Of a DNA stretch of 64,000 nt, positions 45,473 to 54,225 are shown one piece after another. The stretch comes from Streptomyces sp. NBC_00483 (GTDB lineage: Bacteria > Actinomycetota > Actinomycetes > Streptomycetales > Streptomycetaceae): NCBI RefSeq assembly GCF_036013745.1, contig NZ_CP107880.1, positions 5,084,001 to 5,148,000 on the forward strand. Direction: 5' to 3'. A program made the translations under genes and the position numbers. Each line of letters begins with the position of its first letter. Position 1 is the first letter of the stretch. The notes beneath the pieces are model-generated. The model was given only the letters and a program-made list of their open reading frames with translations, searched no databases and was not told the DNA's origin.

Positions 45473-45931
45473 ATGAGCATCTGGTGGTCCTTCCAACTAC
45501 GGCGCAATGCCGCGAGCGTGCCGCTCGCCCGGCGCCTCCTCATGGGCACCATGGAGACCGCGGGCGTCGACCCCGACATCTCCTACGACCTGTCGGTCGC
45601 GCTCAGCGAGGCGTGTGCGAACGCCGTGGAGCACGGCGGCGCGGCGACGAGCGAGGCGACGGACGCGTTTCGGGTCACCGCGTACCTGGACGGCGAGATG
45701 TGCCGCATCGAAGTGGCCGACACCGGACCCGGCTTCACCGCCACGGGTGGCCGCGCGGCGGTGTCCGTCCGCCCGGCGCCCGACTACGCGGAGCACGGCC
45801 GCGGCCTGTGTCTGATCCAGGAACTCGCCGACCATGTGCACTTCGTGAACAGACCCGGCAAGGGCGGCGCCGTGGTCAGCTTCGACAAGATCCTCAAGTG
45901 GCGGGAGGACGCACCGCTGATGGCGGTGTGA
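45473..45931 (+). CDS. RsbW-type ATP-binding (anti-sigma factor-like) protein
   Basis: 152 residues from ATG 45473 with GGGAGG close upstream. A HATPase_c fold of the anti-sigma serine-kinase type: the N-box SEACANAVEHG (about 44-54), ADTGPGF (about 81-87) and GRGLCLIQELAD (about 106-117). Streptomyces has dozens of such proteins; they bind sigma or anti-anti-sigma partners. No partner gene is adjacent, but a GAF-SpoIIE phosphatase-like gene lies 1.6 kb away. Confidence 0.88.
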   Translation: MSIWWSFQLRRNAASVPLARRLLMGTMETAGVDPDISYDLSVALSEACANAVEHGGAATSEATDAFRVTAYLDGEMCRIEVADTGPGFTATGGRAAVSVRPAPDYAEHGRGLCLIQELADHVHFVNRPGKGGAVVSFDKILKWREDAPLMAV

Positions 45932-45959
45932 ACGCGAAAAGGCGGCGCTTACGTAGCGA

Positions 45960-45989
45960 AAAGGCCGCGCCTACGTAGGCGCGGCCTTT
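45960..45989. terminator. Bidirectional terminator
   Basis: A 12-bp stem, AAAGGCCGCGCC / GGCGCGGCCTTT, around TACGTA lies between converging genes. A near copy of its left half, GCGAAAAGGCGGCGCTTACGTA-like, precedes it at 45934-45955. Confidence 0.88.
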
Positions 45990-46004
45990 CCTTCATGTGA
46001 GGTG

Positions 46005-47459
46005 TCAGCCCTTCAGGCGGGCCATCCACGCCTCGACCTCGTCGGCCTTGCGAGGCAGACCGGCCGACAGGTTCTTGTTGCCGTCCTCGGTGACGAGGAT
46101 GTCGTCCTCGATACGGACGCCGATGCCGCGGTACTCCTCCGGCACGGTCAGGTCGTCGGCCTGGAAGTACAGACCGGGCTCGACCGTGAGCACCATGCCG
46201 GGCTCCAGCGTGCCGTTCACGTACGACTCGGTGCGCGCGACCGCGCAGTCGTGGACGTCCATGCCGAGCATGTGACCGGTGCCGTGCAGGGTCCAGCGGC
46301 GCTGCAGGCCCAGCTCCAGGACGCGCTCGACCGGGCCCTCGACCAGGCCCCACTCGACGAGCTTCGCGGCGAGCACACGCTGCGCGGCGTCGTGGAAGTC
46401 CCGGAACTTGCCGCCCGGCTTGACGGCCGCGATACCGGCCTCCTGGGCCTCGTACACGGCGTCGTAGATCTTGCGCTGGAGCTCGTTGTACGTGCCGTTG
46501 ATCGGCAGCGTGCGCGTGACGTCGGCGGTGTAGTACGTGTGCGTCTCCACGCCCGCGTCGAGCAGCAGCAGGTCGCCGGAGCGGACCGCGCCGTCGTTGC
46601 GGACCCAGTGCAGCGTGCAGGCGTGCGGGCCCGCGGCGCAGATGGAGCCGTAGCCGATGTCGTTGCCCTCCACGCGTGCGCGGAGGAAGAACGTGCCCTC
46701 GATGTAGCGCTCGGAGGTGGCCTCGGCCTTGTCGAGCACCTTCACGACGTCCTCGAAGCCGCGCACGGTCGAGTCGACCGCCTTCTGCAGCTCGCCGATC
46801 TCGAACGCGTCCTTCACGACGCGCGCCTCGGAGAGGAAGACCTTCAGCTCGTCGTCGCGCTCGGCGGTGACCTTGTCGGTCAGGGCGGCCTCGACGCCGG
46901 CGTCGTAGCCGCGCACGACGCGCACCGGGCCGGTGGCCTCGGCCAGCTTGTCGGTCAGCTCGCGCACGTCGGAGGCGGGGATGCCGTAGTGCTTCTCGGC
47001 CTCGGTCAGGGAGTGCCGGCGGCCCACCCACAGCTCGCCCTGGCCGTCGAGCCAGAACTCGCCGTTCTCGCGGTCGGAGCGCGGCAGCAGGTAGAGCGTG
47101 GCGTCGTACCCACCGGCCTTCGGCTCCATGACGAGGACGCCGTCCTCCGTCTGGTTGCCGGTCAGGTAGGCGTACTCGACCGAGGCGCGAAAGGCGTACT
47201 CCGTGTCGTTCGAGCGGGTCTTGAGGTTGCCCGCGGGCACCACGAGGCGCTCGCCCGGGAAGCGGGCGGACAGGGCGGCACGGCGGGCGGCGGTCTCGGC
47301 GGCCTGCGCGATCGGCCGCAGGTCGTGCAGCTCGGTGTCGGCCCAGCCGGACTTCATGTTCTCGGCGAGCTCGTCGGACACGCCCGGGTAGAGGCCGTTC
47401 TTGCGCTGCTTGATGGGCTCTTCGGCCTCCGGGGCCTCCGGGTTGAGCTCCTCCGACAC
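46005..47459 (-). CDS. Aminopeptidase P (M24 family)
   Basis: 484 residues from GTG 47457-47459 with GGAGGAAC before it. The N-terminal AMP_N domain (about 40-190) and C-terminal creatinase-fold catalytic domain are present. Metal ligands are seen: Asp in LLLLDAGVETHTYYTADVTRT (two Asp, D-X10-D), His in HGTGHMLGMDVHD, Glu in TVEPGLYF and Glu/Asp near VRIEDDILV. It removes the N-terminal residue before Pro in peptides, in the cytoplasm. Transcribed alone. Confidence 0.95.
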   Translation of the reverse strand: MSEELNPEAPEAEEPIKQRKNGLYPGVSDELAENMKSGWADTELHDLRPIAQAAETAARRAALSARFPGERLVVPAGNLKTRSNDTEYAFRASVEYAYLTGNQTEDGVLVMEPKAGGYDATLYLLPRSDRENGEFWLDGQGELWVGRRHSLTEAEKHYGIPASDVRELTDKLAEATGPVRVVRGYDAGVEAALTDKVTAERDDELKVFLSEARVVKDAFEIGELQKAVDSTVRGFEDVVKVLDKAEATSERYIEGTFFLRARVEGNDIGYGSICAAGPHACTLHWVRNDGAVRSGDLLLLDAGVETHTYYTADVTRTLPINGTYNELQRKIYDAVYEAQEAGIAAVKPGGKFRDFHDAAQRVLAAKLVEWGLVEGPVERVLELGLQRRWTLHGTGHMLGMDVHDCAVARTESYVNGTLEPGMVLTVEPGLYFQADDLTVPEEYRGIGVRIEDDILVTEDGNKNLSAGLPRKADEVEAWMARLKG

Positions 47460-47583
47460 AGTTCCTCCTCGACACGGCGGCCCGGTGAAATGCCCTGGAT
47501 ACGGCAGTGGACCCCCTCCATCGTACGAGCGTGAGGAAGGGGGTCCAGGGCCGGAGGGCCTGTTACACACAGCGTCTCGGAGG

Positions 47584-49092
47584 TCACTCGAAGCGCGCCG
47601 CGAGCAGCACCACGTCCTCCTCGCTCTCCGCTGTGTCGAGGCCGTCCGGGAGCACCGAGCGCAGCACGTGGTCGGCGATCGCCCCGGGGTCGTCACGGAT
47701 CGCCTTGGGCACCCCGGCGGCGGCCGCGTGCAGCCGGGCGAACGCGCGGTCCATGGGATCGCCGGTGCGGCGCAGCAGGCCGTCCGTGTAGAGCAGCACG
47801 GTCTCGCCCGGCTCCGGCGTGATCTCCACGCTCGGCGCCTCCCAGCAGGCGAGCATCCCGAGCGGCGCGGACAGCGTCGTCTCTGCGTACTCGGTGCGCC
47901 GTTCGCCGATCACCAGGGGCGGGCTGTGCCCGGCTCCGGCGAGGACGATCTTGCGCTGCGCGGGCTCGCAGTACGCGAACAGGGCGGTCGCACTGCGCGC
48001 CGGCTCGGTCAGGCGCAACAGAAGCTCCAGATCGGACAGGACCGCCACCGGGTCCTCCCCCTCCATGACCGCGTACGCCCGCAGAGAGGCGCGCAGCCGA
48101 CCCATCGCGGCGACCGCGCTCGCGCCGGAGCCGCTGACCGAGCCGACCGCGAGCCCGAGCGCCCCCTCGGGCAGCGGCAGCGCGTCGTACCAGTCGCCGC
48201 CGCCGCGCGGCCCTGTGCGGTGCCGCGCGGCGAGCTGCACACCGGCGACCCGGGGCAGGCGCGGTGGCAGCAGCTCGTCGGCGACGGTGCGTGACCACGC
48301 GCGCGTGCGCTCCAGTTCCAGGAGGCGGGCGAGGTGCTCGGTGGCGTAGCGCGTGTAGAGCCCGATGAGGTGGCGCTGGCGCTCGCCGGGCTCGGCCGGC
48401 TCGTCGTAGAGCCAGACGGCGGCGCCGAGCCGGCCGGCCGCCTCGGTGGCGAGCGGCATCGCGTAACTCGCGGCGTAGCCAAGGCGCGCGGCGACCTCGC
48501 GGTGGCGCGGGTCGAGCCCGTCCTCGGCGAGCAGATCGGCGCGCGCCTCGGGCTCGGCGCACAGCCCGTCGAGGATCCGTCCGTACGAGGTCGCGCCACG
48601 CGGCACCGTCTCGATGTGCCCGAGGTCGGGCCTGGACAGGCCGAGGCCGACGGTGGTGTCGGGGCCGCGTCCGTCGCCCGGTTCCAGGACGACAAGTCCG
48701 CGCCGGGCACCCACCAGGGCGGCTCCGGCGCGCAGCAGTTCGTGCAGTGCGTCCTCGAGTGCGGCCGTGCGGGCCAGGCGTTCCGTGAGTTCGTGCAGCG
48801 TCGTGAGATCGGAGACCCAGCCCGCGAGCCGGTCCTGGATCACGGCTCCGGGTGCCACGGCGGAGGGAGTGATCTGCGACACGGGGGGAGCGGGCGTGAC
48901 GCCGGGGGTGGGAGGGGGAACCTGTCCAGGAGAGGAATCGATTCCGGCCACTTTCGGCAGGCGTGGGGTCGTCATGGCTTCCGGCTTTCCGGCCGGTGCA
49001 TATTGCTCTTTAGCATCGCAAACCCCCATGTCATTCTGCGCCGCTAGCAATGCCTCCACATGTACACGGACTCGTAAGGGGATGTCCAGCAT
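47584..49092 (-). CDS. GAF plus SpoIIE/PP2C-type phosphatase, lacking one metal Asp
   Basis: 502 residues from ATG 49090-49092 (GGGAC upstream); a second ATG 39 codons in is followed by TTPRLPKVAG. A GAF domain (about 95-255) precedes the PP2C_SpoIIE domain (about 275-500). GGDWYDALPLP has the first Asp, but the usual GDVSGHG loop reads GSVSGSG, so a metal-binding Asp and the His are replaced. YTDGL and EEDVVLLAAR near the end are kept. It may therefore be weakly active or a non-catalytic binding protein. Family members dephosphorylate anti-anti-sigma factors, in keeping with two nearby RsbW-like genes. Confidence 0.85.
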   Translation of the reverse strand: MLDIPLRVRVHVEALLAAQNDMGVCDAKEQYAPAGKPEAMTTPRLPKVAGIDSSPGQVPPPTPGVTPAPPVSQITPSAVAPGAVIQDRLAGWVSDLTTLHELTERLARTAALEDALHELLRAGAALVGARRGLVVLEPGDGRGPDTTVGLGLSRPDLGHIETVPRGATSYGRILDGLCAEPEARADLLAEDGLDPRHREVAARLGYAASYAMPLATEAAGRLGAAVWLYDEPAEPGERQRHLIGLYTRYATEHLARLLELERTRAWSRTVADELLPPRLPRVAGVQLAARHRTGPRGGGDWYDALPLPEGALGLAVGSVSGSGASAVAAMGRLRASLRAYAVMEGEDPVAVLSDLELLLRLTEPARSATALFAYCEPAQRKIVLAGAGHSPPLVIGERRTEYAETTLSAPLGMLACWEAPSVEITPEPGETVLLYTDGLLRRTGDPMDRAFARLHAAAAGVPKAIRDDPGAIADHVLRSVLPDGLDTAESEEDVVLLAARFE

Positions 49093-49626
49093 TGTCCCGT
49101 TGGGATTGTGGGTGTCTGCCGTGGTCAGGTGCCATCCGCACTAAAAACGATCTCGGTTCTCATATGTGATCTCCTCCCGATCCCGAGCCGATCCCGATCG
49201 TTCGAAGATGGCCAAAAACCGCCTGGGGGAAGCGCCTATTGCGGTCGACTGGCATTGTTCAGCTGTGGTCGACAGAGCGTCATAGCGGCCGCGATGGGTA
49301 CGTACTCGGTGAAGACCAGGGGTAGTTGGGATCCGCCCGGAACCTGGTGACGGAACCGGGCGTCATAACCATCGGCGACCGTGTCCCATCCTCCGGTGGC
49401 GGAGGCGGCGAGAAATACGCGGGACGGCAAACGCCAGGCGCCGCCACCCCACGCCAGGCTTTTCAAGCACACAGCACGCGCTCGGACTATAGGGGTTCTC
49501 CCTGCCTCAGGCCGGCGGATCGGGCTGGGGTGCGGCGCTGCAACACGTACACGCAGTGACTGATCGACACATGGTGTGATGTGGCCCATAGCGTTCTCTT
49601 CGGTCTACGGAAAGGAACGAGCGCTC
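49093..49626. other. Divergent spacer, no convincing gene
   Basis: 534 bp between the phosphatase-like gene (left) and the PrimPol-like gene (right). It contains CGATCCCGA twice (49178-49186, 49189-49197) and a CGCCCGG/CCGGGCG hairpin (49334-49340 with 49356-49362). A leftward open frame of 117 codons (49589-49236) has no ribosome site or recognisable domain. Promoters for both genes should lie here but no strong consensus was seen. Confidence 0.5.
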
Positions 49627-50322
49627 ATGCGCGAGATCCTCGGAAGGCGACGCAGGCTCCTGTCCAGGCGTGACAACGGGAAGTCTGACCTGATCAGCGC
49701 GGCCCTCACGTTCGCGACAGCGTGGCAGTGGCCGGTCCTGCCGGGCATAGGGCTCGAAGCGGGAGGCCGTCGTGACGGCGTCCGCTGCGCCTGCCCCGAC
49801 CCTGAGTGCACAGTGCCGGGCGCGCACCCCTTCGACCCGGGGCTGCTCGCCGCGACGACCGATGAGCGCATGGTCCGCTGGTGGTGGACCAACCGTCCCG
49901 ACGCGCCGATCGTGCTCGCCACTGGTGCCCCGTCCGGGGCCTCCGGGGGGCACGCACCTTGTGCCGTGAGCCTCCCGGCCGACGCGGGCGCCCGCGCGCT
50001 TGCCGCGCTCGACCGCAGGGACGTCCGGCTCGGCCCGGTGATCGCGACGCCGGAGCGGCTCGCGATCCTCGTGGCGCCCTACTCGCTGGAGCAGCTCGGC
50101 GAACTCCTGTACGCGCAGGACTTCGTGCCCGGTTCGCTGCGGTTCCACGGGGAGGGCGGATATCTCGCCCTGCCGCCGTCGGTCTCGGGCGCGGGGCAGG
50201 TGTGTTGGGAGCGCGCGCCGCTGCCCGGCTCGGCGGCCCCGTGGGTGCCGGATGTGGAGGCCGTGGTCGGCACGTTGGTCGACGCCCTCACCCGTACGGG
50301 TGTGAGCGCGCCCGAGTTGTAG
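49627..50322 (+). CDS. PrimPol-like N-terminal domain protein with degenerate catalytic motifs
   Basis: 231 residues from ATG 49627 (AAGGAA upstream, with long spacing); an in-frame ATG lies at 49576. The N-terminus is basic (MREILGRRRRLLSRR), then SAALTFATAWQWPVLPG, CPDPECTVPGAHPFDPGL and WWWTNRPDAPIVLATG. These show a 'bifunctional DNA primase/polymerase' N-terminal domain. However, the DXD and SGGRH motifs of archaeo-eukaryotic primases are replaced (PCAVSLPAD, TPERLAIL), so it is probably inactive as a polymerase. The late motif HGEGGYLALPPS remains. Streptomyces keeps this gene as a chromosomal, non-mobile locus; the function is unknown. Compare the intact paralogue at 55912-56805. Confidence 0.8.
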   Translation: MREILGRRRRLLSRRDNGKSDLISAALTFATAWQWPVLPGIGLEAGGRRDGVRCACPDPECTVPGAHPFDPGLLAATTDERMVRWWWTNRPDAPIVLATGAPSGASGGHAPCAVSLPADAGARALAALDRRDVRLGPVIATPERLAILVAPYSLEQLGELLYAQDFVPGSLRFHGEGGYLALPPSVSGAGQVCWERAPLPGSAAPWVPDVEAVVGTLVDALTRTGVSAPEL

Positions 50323-50378
50323 CGGAATCCGGCGCGCGGCGGGCCGGTGGGCGGCGTGTGCGCCGATATCTTCGGCGC

Positions 50379-51080
50379 ATGCCTGCCGCGCCACGCCTCC
50401 CCCAGCTCCCGGACGAGATCGAGCGGGAGCGGCCGCGCGCGCGACTCCGGCTGTTCGGTCTGCTCGCCGTGGTGGTTCTCACAGCGGCGCTGCCCCTGGC
50501 GGGTGCGTCCGCGGGTCCTGTGGACGACGGGCCCACGCGACAGACGGCCACCAAGGCCAGCGCCTCCGAGGCCGACGCCACCGAGGCGGACGTTCCCGAT
50601 GAAGCCGACAAGGCGAACGCCAAGCCGAATGACAAGGCGAGCGACAGCGGGGACGAAAACAGGGGCGAAAACGGGGACGCCAAACCGGCTGAGCGGAACA
50701 CCGGAAAGCCCTCCCTGCTGACCGGTCTCGGCCTGACCACCGAGGCCCACTGCGGTCCCCAACTGTCCGCCCCCGACGGCATCGAGGCGCAGACCTGCGT
50801 GCTCGTCCAGGGGCACGAGACCTGGGCGCGTACCTATTACCGCAACGCGACGGGCTCGGGTCTGGCCGCCGTACTGACCCTGATGGCACCCGGCGGACGC
50901 ACGGTGCAGCTGCACTGTGCCGTGGGTGTGGAGGACGAGCCGGGGATGTGCGAGACGCCGCGGGGACGTACGCGGGGAGAGCCCGGCCAGTACACGGCGG
51001 TGGCGGAGTACGCGAAGGGTGCGGAAGGCCCGCTGCTGTTGCGCTCCGGAAGCAACTCGGCGCCGCCGTACGGGGGTTGA
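50379..51080 (+). CDS. Secreted or membrane-anchored hypothetical protein
   Basis: 233 residues from ATG 50379. A charged N-terminus (ERERPRARLRL) and one hydrophobic segment LFGLLAVVVLTAALPLAGAS (about 25-44) act as signal or anchor. A low-complexity Ala/Asp/Glu/Lys/Asn linker (about 48-110) follows, then a Cys-bearing folded part (about 118-215) with HCGPQLSAPDGIEAQTCV and QLHCAVGVEDEPGMCE; four Cys could form two disulfides. I recognise no function. Codon use is normal for the genome. Confidence 0.7.
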   Translation: MPAAPRLPQLPDEIERERPRARLRLFGLLAVVVLTAALPLAGASAGPVDDGPTRQTATKASASEADATEADVPDEADKANAKPNDKASDSGDENRGENGDAKPAERNTGKPSLLTGLGLTTEAHCGPQLSAPDGIEAQTCVLVQGHETWARTYYRNATGSGLAAVLTLMAPGGRTVQLHCAVGVEDEPGMCETPRGRTRGEPGQYTAVAEYAKGAEGPLLLRSGSNSAPPYGG

Positions 51081-51317
51081 GACCCGGTGGGCGCTGGGCG
51101 CACATGGAAGCGCCCGGTTGCTGGCGACGGGGGATGCACCAGCAACCGGGCTACTTGAACGGTAACAAGAGATCGCCGGTTAGCAAATTCGATCTCTTCT
51201 ATTCGGACATGGATTTACCTGCAACTACCGGGAGTTGTGACCCGGCTCACCTCGCGGTTCGGAGAGGTGTTCACGTCCCGGTGGGCTGACTGGTCGGTCA
51301 GCCCCCGAAGCTGTGAA

Positions 51318-52304
51318 TCAGCTGAGCGTCACCTGTCGGTTGGTGAGTCCTCCGCGGGCCCGGCGCTCGTCCGGGGTCAGCGGTGCGTCCGAGGCCAGCG
51401 CGGCGGCCAGCCGCTCGGCGAACTCGGTGGCCGGCTTCTCGATGTCCTCCGCCTGCATCGCGCTGGGCAGGTCCCAGACCGGAACGGTCAGGCCGTGCGC
51501 CCTGAAGGAGCCCACCAGACGGGTGCCATCGCCGAGCGACGACGTGCCCGCCGCGTGCAGCCGCGCCAGCGCGTCGAGCAGCTTCTCCTCCGCGTGCGGC
51601 ATGACCCACCGGAGGTGGTTCTTCTCCGGCGTCTCGCACCAGTAGGCGCTGTCCACGCCGGAGAGCTTCACCGTGGGGATCGCCGCGGCGTTGGCCCGCT
51701 CCAGGGAGGCGGCGACCTCGCCCGAAGCGTTCTCCGAGTCCGGAACCCAGAATTCGAAACCGGTGTGGACGATGGGCTCGAAAGTGCCCTCTGGGGCGAG
51801 CACGTCCTGAAGGCGCGGCCCGTCGGCCGGCGCGCGGCGGGTCTGCACCGGGTTGCCCGGCTCCGCGGCCAGCGCGCGCAGCAGCGTGTCGGCCAGGTCC
51901 CGGCTGATGTCCCCGGAAGGCGTCTCGTTCTGCAGGCCGAGCAGGACCGAGCCGTCGTCGCGGCGCAGCGCCGGCCAGGCCATGGGCAGCACGGTGGCGA
52001 GCGTGACCGAGGGGACGCCCTCCGGGAGGCCGTCCTTCAGCGTCAGCTCGGCCGTCGCGGCCGGTACCAGCTCGCGCAGCGCGACCCAGTCGCCCTCGCC
52101 CGGCAGGCCCTCGAAGGGGCGCTGCACGAGCTCGGTCACGGCGTGCGCGGCGGCCCGGCCGTGGCACGCCTTGTAGCGGCGACCGCTGCCACAGGGGCAG
52201 GGTTCGCGGGCACCGACGACCGGGAAGTTCCCGTCAGCGCCTCCGGCGCGGGCACCAGCGGTGACGTGCGGCTTGCCCTTGGTCTGCGGGCGCTTCTTGG
52301 CCAT
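51318..52304 (-). CDS. SEC-C-motif protein (DUF5926-type)
   Basis: 328 residues from ATG 52302-52304. The N-terminal SEC-C zinc motif is EPCPCGSGRRYKACHG (about 35-50), with CXCX8CH ligands for Zn. Before it is a basic patch, AKKRPQTKGK. The remaining 275 residues (DUF5926, many Leu/Ala/Asp) have no known activity. The start places the zinc motif as usual near the N-terminus. It is preceded by a 237-bp spacer (51081-51317) in which I see no gene. Confidence 0.85.
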   Translation of the reverse strand: MAKKRPQTKGKPHVTAGARAGGADGNFPVVGAREPCPCGSGRRYKACHGRAAAHAVTELVQRPFEGLPGEGDWVALRELVPAATAELTLKDGLPEGVPSVTLATVLPMAWPALRRDDGSVLLGLQNETPSGDISRDLADTLLRALAAEPGNPVQTRRAPADGPRLQDVLAPEGTFEPIVHTGFEFWVPDSENASGEVAASLERANAAAIPTVKLSGVDSAYWCETPEKNHLRWVMPHAEEKLLDALARLHAAGTSSLGDGTRLVGSFRAHGLTVPVWDLPSAMQAEDIEKPATEFAERLAAALASDAPLTPDERRARGGLTNRQVTLS

Positions 52305-52406
52305 CTTGGGTGTCTCCCGGATACGGCGCTCATACGTACGGCGCGAGCCTAGCCGCTCGTACCGACAAGAGGGGGATGCGCCCAACTGGCCGCGCCCGGG
52401 CGGCTT

Positions 52407-53045
52407 TCAGCCCAGCTCGTCGAAAGCGTCCGGGAAGCCCAGGTCGGCCAGGTCCGCGACGGGTGGCGCGGCCACCCGCGAGGCGAAGTCGTCCCGGCGG
52501 CCTGCCATGGCCTCCGCGTGGACGTCCTTGTGGACGATCACCCAGACGGTGACCTCGCCGCGCATGCCGTCACGTACGCCCCAGTCGTCGGCGAGCGCCG
52601 TGATGATGTTGAGCCCGCGGCCGCCGTGTGCCGTGATCGAGGGTGTGGCCGGAATCGGGCGGGTGGGCCCGCCGCCGTCCGTCACCTCGACCGCGAGGCA
52701 GCCACGGTCGTCTACGCGCCATGCGGCGCGTACGTCACCGTCGCCGGCCAGATCGTCGCCGAGCGGCCGGCCGTGCCGGCACGCATTGCTGAGCAGTTCC
52801 GAAAGGATGAGAACCGCATCGTCGATGACCGTTTCCGGTACGCCACTCATGCGCAGCTGTTCACGCATACGACGCCTTGCCGCGCCCACGCCCGCAGGGC
52901 CATGGGGTACGGCCATGCTCGACGACGCGGGCACCTCCTGTGCCACCACCAACGCCACCCCCGAGACCTCCTTTGCCCCACGCCACGGTGTGAATGCCCC
53001 AATGGACTGGACCGGAAACCGGCCATCCCGCTTCCGGTGACGCAC
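52407..53045 (-). CDS. RsbW-type ATP-binding (anti-sigma factor-like) protein
   Basis: 212 residues from GTG 53043-53045. HATPase_c motifs: N-box LSELLSNACRHGRPL (about 95-110), VTDGGGPTRP (about 137-146) and GGRGLNIITALADDWG (about 159-174). A leader of about 40 residues, RKRDGRFPVQSIGAFTPWRG, precedes the fold and is not needed for it; a later start is possible. It is a separate paralogue of the RsbW-like gene at 45473. Confidence 0.85.
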   Translation of the reverse strand: MRHRKRDGRFPVQSIGAFTPWRGAKEVSGVALVVAQEVPASSSMAVPHGPAGVGAARRRMREQLRMSGVPETVIDDAVLILSELLSNACRHGRPLGDDLAGDGDVRAAWRVDDRGCLAVEVTDGGGPTRPIPATPSITAHGGRGLNIITALADDWGVRDGMRGEVTVWVIVHKDVHAEAMAGRRDDFASRVAAPPVADLADLGFPDAFDELG

Positions 53046-53152
53046 TCGTGACGATCGAATACGGTCCGAACGCGCCGGGGCACACCCTGTGACGGCGTGG
53101 GGGAAAGGTGGCCGGATTCAATCCCTGCCGCGGCTCGTGCCGACGCCTCTGC

Positions 53153-53956
53153 TCAGGCCCTGCCGAGTCGGCGCAGCACCGCCGCCGGGCGATTGGTGAT
53201 GATCGCGTCGACGCCCAGGCTCGCGCAGAGGTCGACGTCCTCGGGTTCGTCCACCGTCCAGACATGAACCTGGTGACCCGCGCGCGCGAGCTTCTCGACG
53301 TACCCGGGGTGGCCCCGCACGATCCGGATGCCGGGGGCCGCGATGTGCACGCCCCTGGGGAGGCGCCCTTCGCGGTGGAGGGGTGAGACGAACTGCATCA
53401 GGTAGACCGTCGGCAGCGTCGGAGAGGCCTCCTGGACACGCGACAAGGAGCGCGCGGAAAAGCTCATCACGCGCACGCGCGAGGGCTCGTCGGGCGCCGG
53501 GGCGTCCAGACCGAACCGCTTGAGCAGGAGCAGCAGGCGCTCCTCCACCTGCCCCGCCCACCGCGTGGGGTGCTTGGTCTCGATCGCCAGCTCCACCCGG
53601 CGCCCCGCGTCGGTCACCAGCTCCAGCAGGCGCTCCAGGGTCAGGACGGAGGTGTCGGCCGCGCTGCCCGCCCAGTCGGGGCGCTCCTCGCGGTCCTTCC
53701 AGGAGCCGAAGTCGAGGGCGGCGAGGTCCGAGAGCTCCAGCGCGGAGACGGCTCCACGGCCGTTCGACGTACGGTTGATGCGGCGGTCGTGCACGCATAC
53801 GAGATGACCGTCCGCCGTCAGCCGCACATCGCATTCGAGGCCGTCCGCACCGTCCTCGATCGCCTTCTTGTAGGCGGCCAATGTGTGCTCGGGGGCGTCC
53901 TGAGAGGCACCGCGGTGGGCAACGACCTGAATGCGCTGCTGTTGTGCGAGGGTCAC
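53153..53956 (-). CDS. Glycerophosphodiester phosphodiesterase
   Basis: 267 residues from GTG 53954-53956. TIM-barrel GDPD motifs: VVAHRGASQDAPEHTLAAY (about 11-29; catalytic HR and E), DGLECDVRLTADGHLVCVHD (about 38-57; metal E/D and catalytic H), then the late WTVDEPEDV. It hydrolyses glycerophosphodiesters to glycerol-3-phosphate and an alcohol. No signal peptide, so a cytoplasmic enzyme. It is divergent from the HtrA-like protease. Confidence 0.93.
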   Translation of the reverse strand: MTLAQQQRIQVVAHRGASQDAPEHTLAAYKKAIEDGADGLECDVRLTADGHLVCVHDRRINRTSNGRGAVSALELSDLAALDFGSWKDREERPDWAGSAADTSVLTLERLLELVTDAGRRVELAIETKHPTRWAGQVEERLLLLLKRFGLDAPAPDEPSRVRVMSFSARSLSRVQEASPTLPTVYLMQFVSPLHREGRLPRGVHIAAPGIRIVRGHPGYVEKLARAGHQVHVWTVDEPEDVDLCASLGVDAIITNRPAAVLRRLGRA

Positions 53957-54225
53957 CGCGTCATGGTGCCACCGCGCGGCGGTCGACCAGGAAAAGTTCG
54001 GCCCAGCGGATGCGTCCGTTTTGCCGGACGTAAAGGATGTCAGGGGACGCACAGGCTCGTCTTACGGTGGCCTGACGTCCCGTGGGAAAGGCTGACGACG
54101 TACAACAGCACAAGTGGACCGTGACAGGACCATGCCGGGACGGCGGCGCATGCGACAGCCGGCGTCCCTGAGCATCCAGACAGGACGGACCGGCGACGAC
54201 AGCCGTGGATCGAGGAGAGAAAGCT

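Noticed and set aside
49236..49589. A 117-codon leftward frame between the phosphatase-like and PrimPol-like genes
   Set aside because: No ribosome site, no recognised domain, and the first half has many Arg/Pro residues typical of shadow frames; noted only as an unresolved spacer.
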